A DNA stretch of 38,539 nt from Syntrophobacter sp. SbD2 (GTDB lineage: Bacteria; Desulfobacterota; Binatia; UBA9968), in the NCBI GenBank assembly GCA_945889495.1, contig CAMDBU010000045.1, positions 1 to 38,539 on the forward strand, given 5' to 3'. This document shows, in pieces, positions 7,803-16,079 of the stretch. Positions within the stretch are counted from its first letter, which is position 1. Every line of letters starts with the position of its first letter. Made by a program: the position numbers and the translations under genes. The notes below the pieces were generated by a model. The model saw only the letters and a program-made list of their open reading frames with translations, did no database searches and was not told the DNA's origin.

Positions 7803-9545
7803 TCATCGCGCGGTGCGGTAGATAAAAATCGAATGGCCGATGTCCGCCACCGGGGTTTTACGGAGGAAATACTTGTACGGGTTGTTGGCGCCCAGGTAGA
7901 GGCCGACCAGATGAGTCGCGCTGATGGCGATGTAAGGCGCCCTTTAGGTTGCGGGCGCGGCTGGTGGCGCGAGCACGCCGGTCAAGGTGCCGAGGCGGTA
8001 AATACCGTCGATGGCGTAGCACCGCGGGTCGGCGGCGCCGAAGTAGGCCAGTTCGATGCGGTCGACGCGCTGGTCGACCATCCAGCGTTTGAGCCCCTTG
8101 AGATCCTGGCCCCAATCGAGGTTCGAGTCGACGAGAATTTCATGGCGCTGGCGCGGGCCGAGGGCTTCATTGAAAAACGCCAGATAGTGCGGGTAGGCGA
8201 GCACGCAGGAGGCGGCGAGCCAAAGCGCCAAGGAGCAGATGGCGCAACGCTTGACGATCGATGGGCTATTTAGCAACGCCGCGCTGACGCCGCCCAAGCA
8301 AACGAACAGGAACGGGTAGATCGACAAAATATGGCGCAGGCCAAGGTTCATGCGCGAATAGATCGCCAAGCCTAAAAAGCTCACAATCGGCAGCCAGATA
8401 AATTGGCTGTCCAGCGCGAGCCGGCGCTGGCGCGCGAGCACTAGCGGCGAGACCAGCAGCAACAGCAATGTCGGCAGCGGGGTTTTCAGCGCCAGCGCGA
8501 CCGGGAAATAATCCCAGAAGCCTTCCGATACTTCGCCCAGCAAATAGGCGGTGCGAGTGGCATTGGACAACACATGCATCAAACCGGCGAGCCAGGCTTC
8601 GGGGAGCAGCCGATAGGCTTGGTTCAAATGGCGCAGCCGGTCAAGCCACCAAGTGGGAGCGGCACCAGGGCTGATGGTTCAACGGCATGCCTTGCCCGCT
8701 CACGGCATCGTAGCGCCAACCGTAGGCGTTCCAGATGGCGGCGTAGGCGGCGACCCGAGGCACAGGTAAAACCCCGCCAGCCAGCCGAGCTTGGCGCCCA
8801 CGGCGGTGATCGGTGCGGCGGCGCCGGCGCCGCGGTTGTGGCGAAAGGATTTTGCCGATCGCCAAAAGGCCCCACACGAGCGGTAGGATGATAAAAGAAA
8901 ATTTGCTGAGCGCCGCGGCGGCGACAAACAGCAGGGTCATGGCGCCATTGAACCAGATCATTTCGCGCATGGCGCGCCAGTAGAAATAGCTGGCGCCAAA
9001 GATCGTCAGCGCGATCGCCATATCGGTGTGGACCAGCGGCCCAGGGGCGAGCATGTTGGGATCGAAAACAAATAGCACCAAGGCGGCAAAACCGGCGCCG
9101 ATGCCGTAAAGGTCGCGCGCCCAGGCAAAGATCAAAAGCCCCAACCACGCCGCCGCCAGGAGCATCGGCAAGCGTGCGGCGAAGAACAGAGCTTCGCGAT
9201 GGTTACGCTCGAACCGCCAGCGGTTCACTACTCGCCAGCCGTACAGGCCATCGGCTTGGAGCTTGTCCCGTTCGGCCCGGACCAAAGGCGAATCGTCGGT
9301 GCTGAGCAAAAGTAGCGGCGCTGCCGCCAACAGTTTGACCAGCGGTGGATGTTCGGGATTGAGCCGGTAGTCGCCCCAGCGCCAATAGGAATAACCGGCG
9401 ACCAGATGATAGGTCTCGTCGATGGTGGGGGCTTTTTGTTCGACGGCGCTGAGCGCCAGGCCGATGAACAGTAGCGATAACAGGCCGACGACGATGGCGC
9501 TGCTTCGGCTGAGCGGAGACCGATACGCGGGTGCGCTGCTGCTGT
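7803..9545 (-). pseudogene. Family-39-type membrane glycosyltransferase, frameshifted
   Basis: Joined across frames, the minus strand encodes a PMT/ArnT-like integral membrane glycosyltransferase. The N-terminal piece has the catalytic-type motifs TIDETYHL and LNPEHPPLVK (about 9345-9430). Next come many membrane helices, then ILVDSNLDWGQDLKGL (about 8090-8150). The C-terminal piece contains ATHLVGLYLGANNPYKYF and ends IFIYRTAR at 7803. No single frame covers it. I see shifts near 8850, 8770 and 8650, and another near 7940, and the N-terminal segment has no usable start and a TAA just upstream of it (near 9550). Neighbouring genes are intact, so decay is more likely than poor assembly. The lipid-linked sugar donor and the acceptor cannot be told. 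Confidence 0.82.
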
Positions 9546-9654
9546 CAGCTTAGTTTACGAGCATTGCTGGCACCGATTCAAATCGCCGCATATCGCCAGC
9601 ACCGTAGCAAGGATTCGCCGTTGACGCCAAGTACGAAGAGCTCGGAGGGGATTT

Positions 9655-9683
9655 AACCACGAAAGACACGAAAGGCACGAGAG
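9655..9683 (+). repeat. CACGAAGG-type dispersed repeat, single arm
   Basis: Reads AACCACGAAAGACACGAAAG with further CACGA units. It matches the left arm of the inverted repeat at 13275-13356 and the complement of the right arm at 29236-29258. No second arm was seen here. Confidence 0.75.
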
Positions 9684-9812
9684 TCGGAATCGCTCTCCAG
9701 CGATTCGCGAGTTTCGCCGGTGAAAGTGAAATGTTGCGCGGGTAAAATTGCGCCGGGCCGTTGACGGTTTGTCGTCGGCTATATTACTGATGGCGATACC
9801 GAGGTGAGTTTC

Positions 9813-9936
9813 ATGAGGCGATTTCAGAGCGCGCTGGCGGCGATCGTTGGGCTTTTGCTCGGGCCGGCGTTGGCGGCGGCGCAACGGCGTCGACGAGATT
9901 CGCAAGAGTGGATTTGTCGAGAAGATTAAGAGTTAA
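9813..9936 (+). pseudogene. SBP gene remnant: signal peptide joined to C-terminal tail
   Basis: A good ribosome site (GAGGTGAG, ending 5 bases before the ATG) starts a classic signal peptide (MRR, a hydrophobic core, then LALA-type cleavage region at residues 19-23). After about 27 codons the frame leads to nonsense and stops at 9927. In the next frame, 9889-9936 reads VDEIRKSGFVEKIKS-stop, which looks like the ends of NMT1-type SBPs here (for example LDKQGFIDGLYRR). It therefore appears that an SBP gene lost about 300 internal codons. The call rests on short segments. Confidence 0.45.
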
Positions 9937-10046
9937 TGGATAATTGAGAATTGATAATGGAGAATGGTCGGAGTTTGATTCTCGTTATTGGCGTTGCTGA
10001 TCGCTCGGTTGGTGATTGGCCACAGCCGTGGGTGGAAGGATTCTAA

Positions 10047-11039
10047 ATGGTTTTTGTCAGCGCGATTTTGACCTTGCTGGCGGTGATTCTGCCAATAACT
10101 TTCTGCCACGCCGCGGCGGCGCCCAACAAGCTCGTCGTCAGCTACGCGATCTTGAGCGAGCGCGAGGGCGTGTTGATGGTCGCCCGGGATCAAGGATTTT
10201 TTCGTCGCCATGGTCTCGATGTCGAGTTGGTTTACATGCCGAGCGCGCCAGTGGCGCTGGCCGCCATGGCCCATGGCGACTCCCAGGTCAACACCGGTTC
10301 GGCGTCGGGGGCGATCCTCGGCGCCATGGCCGGCGGGTTGGATCTGGTGTTCGTCGCCGGGCTGATTAATAAATTGACCGGCGTCATGGTCACCGGCCCC
10401 AACATCAACAGTCCGGCCGATCTCAAGGGCAAGACCATCGGCGTGACCAGCATCGGCGGCGGCAACTGGGTGTTTACCATGCTCGCGCTGGAACATTGGA
10501 AGCTCGACGTCAAGCGCGACAACATCACCATCCGGGTGATCGGCAGCGACGCGGTGCGCGCCCAGGCGATCACCAACGGCACCATCGACGCCACCCAGCT
10601 GTCCGCCTACTCGCTGGTGCCGCCGTTGAAGCGCCAGGGCGCGCGGGTGCTCGCCGACCTGCCGGATCTCGGCGTGCCCTACCAAGGCGTGACGGTGTTT
10701 ACCCGGCGCAGCTATTTGAATCAAAATCCCGAGACCGTGGAAAAACTCCTGACCGCCATCGTCGAAGCGATCGCTTTCATCCAGGAGCCGGCGAATAAAG
10801 CCACGGTGCAGCGGATCCTGGCCAAAGGGCTGCGGTTGGCCAAACCAGAGGACGCCGCTGAAGGCTATGACAACGTCAAGCCGCTGTTCGAGCGGCGGAT
10901 TTTTCCGACGCTGGAAGGCGTGCGCAACACGATTCGATTGCTCGGCATGAGCAACGAAAAGATTCGCAACCTGCGCGCCGAGGAGATCATCGACGAGCGC
11001 ATCGTCCGGCGCTTGGAGCAGAAGGGTTTGCTGCGCTAG
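10047..11039 (+). CDS. NMT1/SsuA-type ABC substrate-binding protein
   Basis: A 330-residue secreted binding protein with a signal peptide ending about residue 22 (FCHA-A). Strand 1 is KLVVSYAILSEREGVLMVA, followed by QGFFRRHGLDVELVYM and the hinge motif DLKGKTIGVTSIGGG. The C-terminal helix ends RRLEQKGLLR. AAGGA lies 7 bases before the ATG. SBPs of this class usually deliver sulfonates, nitriles, pyrimidines or aromatic acids to an SsuBC-type transporter. None is encoded nearby, so the ligand is open. It is followed by an SDR gene on the same strand after 64 bases and may be cotranscribed with it. Confidence 0.9.
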   Translation: MVFVSAILTLLAVILPITFCHAAAAPNKLVVSYAILSEREGVLMVARDQGFFRRHGLDVELVYMPSAPVALAAMAHGDSQVNTGSASGAILGAMAGGLDLVFVAGLINKLTGVMVTGPNINSPADLKGKTIGVTSIGGGNWVFTMLALEHWKLDVKRDNITIRVIGSDAVRAQAITNGTIDATQLSAYSLVPPLKRQGARVLADLPDLGVPYQGVTVFTRRSYLNQNPETVEKLLTAIVEAIAFIQEPANKATVQRILAKGLRLAKPEDAAEGYDNVKPLFERRIFPTLEGVRNTIRLLGMSNEKIRNLRAEEIIDERIVRRLEQKGLLR

Positions 11040-11103
11040 ACAATCGGCGCGCGGGCAATCATAGTCGTTTCACAACAATCTCGGTGGAAAGGCGGGGGCA
11101 GGA

Positions 11104-11889
11104 TTGGCGCAGTCAGAGTCACAACCGAAGATCGATCTAAGCGGTAAAGTGGCGGTGGTCACTGGCGCCGGCCGCGGCATCGGCGCGGCGATCGCCGAGA
11201 GCTTCGCCAGGGCCGGCGCCGATCTGGTGATCGCCGACTTGAATGAAGCGAGCGCGCGCCATGTCGCCGAGCGCATCCAACAGCTCGGTGGAAAAGCCTT
11301 GGCGGTCAAGACCGATATCGCGGCGCCGGCGGATGTGGATCGCTTGTTTGCCGCCGTGCAAGACCATTTCGCCGGCGTCGATATTCTGATCAACAACGCC
11401 GGCATCTGGTTTCGCAAGCCGTTCCTGGAGATCGGCGATGACGAGTGGGACCAGGTGCTGGCGGTAAATTTAAAAGGCACCTTCATGTGCAGCCAGCGTG
11501 GCGCGCGCATGATGATGACCAAGCATAGCGGTTGCATCATCAACATCGCGTCTCATGCCGGATTGTTCTACAGCCGCGGCCAGGGCGTCCACTACGCGGC
11601 GTCCAAGGCGGCGATCGTTCAAATGACCCGGGTGTTGGCCTTCGAGCTCGGGCCGTTGGGTATCCGCATCAACGCCATCGCGCCGGGCGGCGTCAACACC
11701 GGCAGTCCGACCTCCATGCCGCAAACCGAAGTCGCGCCCAGCGCGCCGGTGGCCGGCGCCAATCCGCTGGGCTTTCGCGGCGATCCGGCGGATATTGCTA
11801 ACACTGCGCTGTTTCTCGCTTCGCCGCTGGCGCGCTTTACCACCGGGCAAACGCTAGTCGTCAATGGCGGCACCATCGGCAGTTCCTAG
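11104..11889 (+). CDS. Short-chain dehydrogenase/reductase (SDR)
   Basis: A classical SDR of 261 residues. It has the cofactor motif TGAGRGIG (20-27), NNAG (97-100), structural N122 and the catalytic set S150, Y164, K168 (YAASK). Asp45 at the end of strand 2 (VIADL) suggests NAD(H) rather than NADP(H). The start is a TTG at 11104, chosen because it gives the normal short leader before the first strand; no ATG fits. It probably oxidises or reduces an alcohol/ketone intermediate. The substrate cannot be told. The neighbouring SBP and amidohydrolase suggest a small catabolic set. Confidence 0.88.
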   Translation: MAQSESQPKIDLSGKVAVVTGAGRGIGAAIAESFARAGADLVIADLNEASARHVAERIQQLGGKALAVKTDIAAPADVDRLFAAVQDHFAGVDILINNAGIWFRKPFLEIGDDEWDQVLAVNLKGTFMCSQRGARMMMTKHSGCIINIASHAGLFYSRGQGVHYAASKAAIVQMTRVLAFELGPLGIRINAIAPGGVNTGSPTSMPQTEVAPSAPVAGANPLGFRGDPADIANTALFLASPLARFTTGQTLVVNGGTIGSS

Positions 11890-11910
11890 CGCGATTTGCG
11901 CCGATGCCAA

Positions 11911-11939
11911 TTGACAGGAAATCGTGGCGAGCGTAGATT
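11911..11939 (+). promoter_or_regulatory. Candidate sigma70 promoter for the amidohydrolase
   Basis: TTGACA (11911-11916), a 17-base spacer and TAGATT (11934-11939, four of six matches to TATAAT). It lies about 80 bases upstream of the ATG at 12019 and just after the SDR stop. Confidence 0.5.
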
Positions 11940-12018
11940 CGGCTTCGTTTATCGGTGTGGGCTCGCAGCCAACGAAAGCGCCGATCCCACGCGTCGCAAC
12001 GCGACATAAGGAGTTCCC

Positions 12019-13245
12019 ATGGCAACCCTAAAAATGAAATATGGCGTGATCTCGGCCGATGACCATGTCCAGGAAGCGCCCGATGTTTGGACCAAGCGCA
12101 TGTCGAAAGCCAAGTTTGGCGACGACATTCCGCATATCATCGAGCTGCCCGACGGCAGCCAGACCTGGGCCTTGGGCGGCAATGCGCAGGGCTTCGGCGG
12201 CCTGGCGCGCATCGCCGGCGTCAAAGCTAAAGTGCGCACCTGGGACGAAGTGCCGCCGTCGACCTATCTCGCCGCCGAGCGCTTGAAGATTCTCGACGAC
12301 GAGGAAGTCGACGCCTCGGTGCTGTTCCCCAACATCATCGGCATCACCAATCAGAATTTTCAAAAAGAGGGCAGCGAAGAGTTTCGCCTGGCCTGCATTC
12401 GCGCCTACAACGACTGGCTCATCGAAGAGTGGCAAGATTACTCGCCGCGCTTCATCGCCCAGTGCGTGACGCCGATGTGGGATGTGGATTTATGCGTCGC
12501 GGAAATTCACCGCGCGGTCAAGCGCGGCCATAAGGCGCTCGCCTGGCATGGCGCGCCCCATGTGTTGGGGCTCAAACATTTCAACGATCCCTATTGGTAC
12601 CCGGTGTTCCAGGCGTGCTGCGACCTCGACGTGCCGCTGTGCTTGCATTCCACCGCGCTGCCGGCGTTGCCGGCCTGGAGCTCCTTGCAGAACGGCGCCC
12701 GGACCGCGTTGCAAGTGTCCATGACCTTCGTCAGCCACATGGAGATCGTCTCCAATATTCTCTACTCCGGCGTGTTCGAAATATTCCCCAAACTGAAAAC
12801 GATCAGCGTCGAGAGCGGGGTGGGCTGGCTGCCCTATTTACTCGAAGAGTTGGACCATGAGTACGACGAGCGCAAAGTGGCGACGACGACAACGCTCACC
12901 AAGAAACCCAGCGAAGTGTTTCGCACCAACATGTGGGCGACCTTCTGGCATGAGCGCCACGGCATCAGAAGCCATGATGAAATCGGCGTCGACAAGATCA
13001 TGTACTCCACCGATTACCCGCACGGCACGACGACGTGGCCCAAGTCGGTGTGGTGCCGGACGCATTCGTTACAGGACGTCGAATCGGTGGAGGACCGGAA
13101 AAAAATCCTCATGGACAACGCCATCGGGCTCTACAAACTCGACGTCGACAAGTCGCGCATCGAACAAGTTCTATACCAGCCCGGCCCGATCAAAGTCGGG
13201 CCGCAGCCGGTGGTTGCCAAGCCCGCGACCAGCGCCGGCGGGTAG
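12019..13245 (+). CDS. Amidohydrolase_2 (ACMSD-like) metal-dependent hydrolase/decarboxylase
   Basis: A 408-residue TIM-barrel enzyme of the amidohydrolase-related family. Metal-site signatures are visible: ISADDHVQE near the N-terminus (D14, H16), LCLHST (H210), SHMEIV (H240) and YSTDYPHGTTTWP (D332). This family includes aminocarboxymuconate-semialdehyde, gamma-resorcylate and related nonoxidative decarboxylases as well as hydrolases, and the subgroup opening SADDHVQE is common in uncultured soil bacteria. AAGGAG lies 6 bases before the ATG. The substrate is unknown, but decarboxylation or hydrolysis of an aromatic ring-derived acid would fit the genes around it. Confidence 0.88.
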   Translation: MATLKMKYGVISADDHVQEAPDVWTKRMSKAKFGDDIPHIIELPDGSQTWALGGNAQGFGGLARIAGVKAKVRTWDEVPPSTYLAAERLKILDDEEVDASVLFPNIIGITNQNFQKEGSEEFRLACIRAYNDWLIEEWQDYSPRFIAQCVTPMWDVDLCVAEIHRAVKRGHKALAWHGAPHVLGLKHFNDPYWYPVFQACCDLDVPLCLHSTALPALPAWSSLQNGARTALQVSMTFVSHMEIVSNILYSGVFEIFPKLKTISVESGVGWLPYLLEELDHEYDERKVATTTTLTKKPSEVFRTNMWATFWHERHGIRSHDEIGVDKIMYSTDYPHGTTTWPKSVWCRTHSLQDVESVEDRKKILMDNAIGLYKLDVDKSRIEQVLYQPGPIKVGPQPVVAKPATSAGG

Positions 13246-13274
13246 GTTTCAGCCGTAAAACGCCTGGGAAAGAG

Positions 13275-13356
13275 TTTCCACCACGAAAGGCACGAAGGAC
13301 ACGAAGGGTTGGGGAAAACATTTCCGACCTTCGTGCTCTTGGTGTCCTTCGTGGTG
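13275..13356. repeat. CACGAAGG inverted repeat, two-armed copy
   Basis: The left arm (13275-13308) carries CACCACGAAAGGCACGAAGG and more CACGAAGG units. The right arm (13328-13356) is its near-complement, CCTTCGTGCTCTTGGTGTCC and onward. Related arms occur at 9655 and 29178-29258. Confidence 0.85.
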
Positions 13357-13461
13357 AGATCGGATTTTCCCACGATGCCGATACCCATCATTCGGAATGG
13401 TGAGTAGCGACGCTGCGCGCCTCCACCCAACCTACCACTTATATTGCAACGCCAAGAAAAG

Positions 13462-13490
13462 CTGGATTCCCGCCGGCGCGGGAATGACGA
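13462..13490. repeat. GGATTCCCGC...GCGGGAATGACG hairpin element, copy 1
   Basis: CTGGATTCCCGC, short loop, GCGGGAATGACGA. Copy 2 at 36250-36278 has the same flanks and a paired T:A to A:T swap in the stem. Confidence 0.85.
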
Positions 13491-13522
13491 ATAAGAATTC
13501 GTCTACTTCTGTCACCCTCGCG

Positions 13523-13942
13523 CTACTTGTACTTGGGATCGCCGTAGGTCATCAGCTCGATCAAATTTTCATCAGGATCGCGCAGGTACAGACTGGTGCC
13601 GGGACCGAGGGCGCCGGAGCGCGCGACCGGTCCATCGAGCACCGTAACTCCCGCTTGCTTTAAGAAATCCTGGGCCTCTTGCACAGTGCCCTCCCAGCGT
13701 AGGCAGAGATCCGCCGAACCTAAAGCGTAGCCGGGCGCGTGGGTTGGGCTTTCGGTCTCGTAGCGATCGACGACGTAGAGGTTCAACTTCTGGGTGTCGT
13801 TGATGCGGATGATCGGCCGGTTGCCGCGGCCGCCCGGCCGCTCTTGCCAACCGGCGTCAAGGCCGAGCTTGCGGTAAAACGCAAAAGTCGTTTCCAAGTC
13901 TTTGACTACCAATACCCAATGATCGATTGCCGCGATGCCCAT
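13523..13942 (-). CDS. VOC-superfamily (glyoxalase-fold) protein
   Basis: The 139-residue product has two beta-alpha-beta-beta-beta units. Likely metal ligands include H8 (AIDHWVLVV) and E129 (DPDENLIEL). The second unit has the usual SLYLRDPDENLIEL signature. Members act as isomerases, extradiol dioxygenases or resistance proteins, so the reaction is not predictable. It runs divergently to nothing and convergently to the amidohydrolase; the ABC permease genes lie upstream on the same strand after about 40 bases, so it may be the last gene of that operon. Confidence 0.85.
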   Translation of the reverse strand: MGIAAIDHWVLVVKDLETTFAFYRKLGLDAGWQERPGGRGNRPIIRINDTQKLNLYVVDRYETESPTHAPGYALGSADLCLRWEGTVQEAQDFLKQAGVTVLDGPVARSGALGPGTSLYLRDPDENLIELMTYGDPKYK

Positions 13943-13983
13943 GTTTCCTCCTCGGCGAAGATTTTTTTGCTGCCAATGTTTGA

Positions 13984-14907
13984 TTAACTCTGCACCATGC
14001 GCCGGCTCAAACTAGTGCGCAGACGCGGGTCCATGCGGTCGCGCAGGGCGTCTCCGACCAAGGTGAAGGCGAGGATGAACCCCGCCAAGGCCATGCCGGG
14101 AAAAACCGCCAACCAGGGTGCCACCTCTAAGAAATCCTGGGCGTCGCGGATCATCGTGCCCCAGCTGATGTAGGGCACCGACAAGCCGAGGCCCAAGTAG
14201 CTGAGCGCCGATTCGACACTGATGGCGCGGGCCAGGTCGAGGGTCACCTGGACCGCGATGGGCGCCATGATGTTGGGGAGAATTTGCCGGAGCAAAATGC
14301 GCAGGGGCGTTTGTCCCATGGCGCGGGCGGCGTCGACATATTCGCGCTCCTTCTGGGTTAAGACGCCGCTCCGAACCAGGCGCGCGTAACGCGGCACGGC
14401 GCTAAAGGCGATGGCGAACCAGAGCATGACCACGCTCGGTCCGGCGAGCGCCACCAGCGCCATGGCCAGCACCAGCGACGGGAAGGCCATGATGCCTTCC
14501 ATGACGCGCTGCACCAAGGCGTCCACCGAGCCACCCACGTAGCTGCCGATGGCGCCAAGTGGTGCGCCGAGAAATAGCGCCAGGATAACCGCGCCGGCGG
14601 AGACTTGCAGGCTCACCTGCGAGCCGGCGATGATCCGGGTCAGGACATCGCGGCCGATGCGGTCGGTGCCGAGCCAATGGGCTCCACTCGGCCCCTGCAT
14701 GCGCACGTTCAAATCGGGCGCGTTCAAATCATGGGGCGAGATGCCCGGCCCGATCAGCGCAATCAAAATATACAGGATCATCAGCAGGCCGCCGACCAGG
14801 GCGCGCCGGTCGCTGCGCGCGAACTCGATTACCATGCGCGCGACGCTCATCGACGGCGCCGCGGGCGGTGCGAAAAGCGCCGAATCGTTGGTGGCTGGGA
14901 TTTCCAT
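13984..14907 (-). CDS. Peptide/opine-type ABC permease, DppC-like
   Basis: A 307-residue inner-membrane permease with an N-terminal helix, the LGTDRIGRDVLTRII segment typical of DppC/OppC, five further helices and the ATPase-contacting EAA loop EYVDAARAMGQTPLRILLRQ. It ends in the family's DALRDRMDPRLR. It lies 20 bases after the DppB-like gene, and the pair would form the channel for the DppA-like protein encoded at 16080. No DppD or DppF ATPase is in the window. Confidence 0.93.
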   Translation of the reverse strand: MEIPATNDSALFAPPAAPSMSVARMVIEFARSDRRALVGGLLMILYILIALIGPGISPHDLNAPDLNVRMQGPSGAHWLGTDRIGRDVLTRIIAGSQVSLQVSAGAVILALFLGAPLGAIGSYVGGSVDALVQRVMEGIMAFPSLVLAMALVALAGPSVVMLWFAIAFSAVPRYARLVRSGVLTQKEREYVDAARAMGQTPLRILLRQILPNIMAPIAVQVTLDLARAISVESALSYLGLGLSVPYISWGTMIRDAQDFLEVAPWLAVFPGMALAGFILAFTLVGDALRDRMDPRLRTSLSRRMVQS

Positions 14908-14927
14908 TCAATTCAATCCAAAGGCGC

Positions 14928-15887
14928 TCATTGGTAATGCACCCGCGGGTCGACCACGGCGTAGAGCAGGTCGACGGCTAAGTTGACGATGATGACCAGG
15001 AAGACCATGAACAGGACGACGCCCTGGACGACCACGAAGTCGCGGGTGTGAATGGAATTCAATAACAAATAGCCGATGCCGGGATAGTTGAAAACGGTTT
15101 CGACGATGGTGATCAAGCCGCTCAGGTAGGCCATCTGCAAACCGACCACGGTGAGCGTGGTGATCAGCGAGTTGCGCAGCACATGTTTCCATAGGACCAG
15201 CCGTTCGCTCAAGCCTTTCGCTCTGGCGGTGCGAACGTAATCCTGGTGCATTTGATCGAGGAAGTCCTGGCGCTGAAAGCGCAACACCGTGGCGGCGATG
15301 TTGAGCGCCACCACCGCCATCGGCAAGGTGACATGTTTCACGAAATCGATGAAATCTTCCTGCGGTTTGGTGTAACCAATCGACGGCAGCCAGCCGAGAT
15401 GGACGGCGAAAATCAGCACCGCCACCAGAGCCAGCCAAAAGGTCGGCACCGAGATGCCGAGGACGACAAAGCTGGTGGCGAGGTGATCCCACTTGGTGTT
15501 GTTGTGAATCGCCGACAGCACGCCGGCGGGCACGGCGACGATCACCGCCATGATCAGTCCGCCAACCATCAAGTACATAGTCGGCACCAAGCGCGGCAAG
15601 ATAACTTCGAGAGCTGGCGTGCGATGGGTAATCGAGATGCCGAGATCGCCCTGGAGCATGTTCCACAGCCAGTTGAAGTATTGCACGATCAGCGGCCGGT
15701 CCAATCCCAAACGCAGGCGCATGGCGTCATAGACTTCGCGCGAGATCTGCGCGCCATCCACCGCGCCGAGCATCACCATGACCGGATCGCCGGGAACGAT
15801 CATCATGACGAAAAACACCACCATGGTGACCACCAGCGCCATGGGGATCAATTGCACCAGGCGCAAGGCGGTGTAGCGGATGAGCAT
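14928..15887 (-). CDS. Peptide/opine-type ABC permease, DppB-like
   Basis: The start is set at the ATG at 15887 because GGAAGGA lies 6 bases upstream and the protein then begins MLIRYTALRLVQLIP, the standard DppB opening. A longer frame to 16046 adds 53 Arg/Cys-rich residues that look non-coding. The 319-residue product has six membrane helices, the periplasmic stretch LGLDRPLIVQYFNWL, the EAA loop DYVRTARAKGLSERLVLWKH and the ending DLLYAVVDPRVHY. Forms a heterodimer with the DppC-like protein. Divergent from the DppA-like gene across a 192-base gap. Confidence 0.93.
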   Translation of the reverse strand: MLIRYTALRLVQLIPMALVVTMVVFFVMMIVPGDPVMVMLGAVDGAQISREVYDAMRLRLGLDRPLIVQYFNWLWNMLQGDLGISITHRTPALEVILPRLVPTMYLMVGGLIMAVIVAVPAGVLSAIHNNTKWDHLATSFVVLGISVPTFWLALVAVLIFAVHLGWLPSIGYTKPQEDFIDFVKHVTLPMAVVALNIAATVLRFQRQDFLDQMHQDYVRTARAKGLSERLVLWKHVLRNSLITTLTVVGLQMAYLSGLITIVETVFNYPGIGYLLLNSIHTRDFVVVQGVVLFMVFLVIIVNLAVDLLYAVVDPRVHYQ

Positions 15888-16003
15888 CTTGAATCCTTCC
15901 GAGCTAACTTTGTCCCGCCCTAAATTCCGCCGGATCGTACAACGAGACCGACAAGCATGACAAGCGCGAAGCGCGTGAAGCGTGCAGTGCGGCGGTGAAT
16001 TTC

Positions 16004-16032
16004 TTGACACTTCTCGCCGGGCGGTGTTACGG
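16004..16032 (+). promoter_or_regulatory. Possible promoter for the DppA-like gene
   Basis: A perfect TTGACA (16004-16009) lies in the divergent gap, 70 bases upstream of the ATG at 16080. The -10 is poor (GTTACGG region, 16026-16032), so only the -35 is convincing. Confidence 0.3.
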
Positions 16033-16079
16033 TCCGGCCAACTCATGACGATTCAATACTGTAAACGGGAGGTTTCGCG

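Larger units (their letters stand above)
9546..10046. other. Gene-poor stretch with repeat arm and SBP remnant
   Basis: No intact gene. It holds a CACGAAAGACACGAAAGG repeat arm (9655-9683), a probable SBP deletion remnant (9813-9936) and an AT-rich run of TAATGGATAATTGAGAATTG-like imperfect repeats (about 9933-9967). The open frame 9555-9905 on the minus strand has no family signature. Confidence 0.7.
13246..13522. other. Intergenic stretch made of two dispersed repeats
   Basis: This 277-base gap contains a CACGAAGG inverted repeat (13275-13356) and a GGATTCCCGC hairpin element (13462-13490). No gene is supported between the convergent amidohydrolase and VOC genes. Confidence 0.8.

Noticed and set aside
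9933-10724. 263-codon open frame on the - strand opposite the SBP at 10047
   Set aside because: Antisense to a canonical SBP and begins in an AT-rich repeat.
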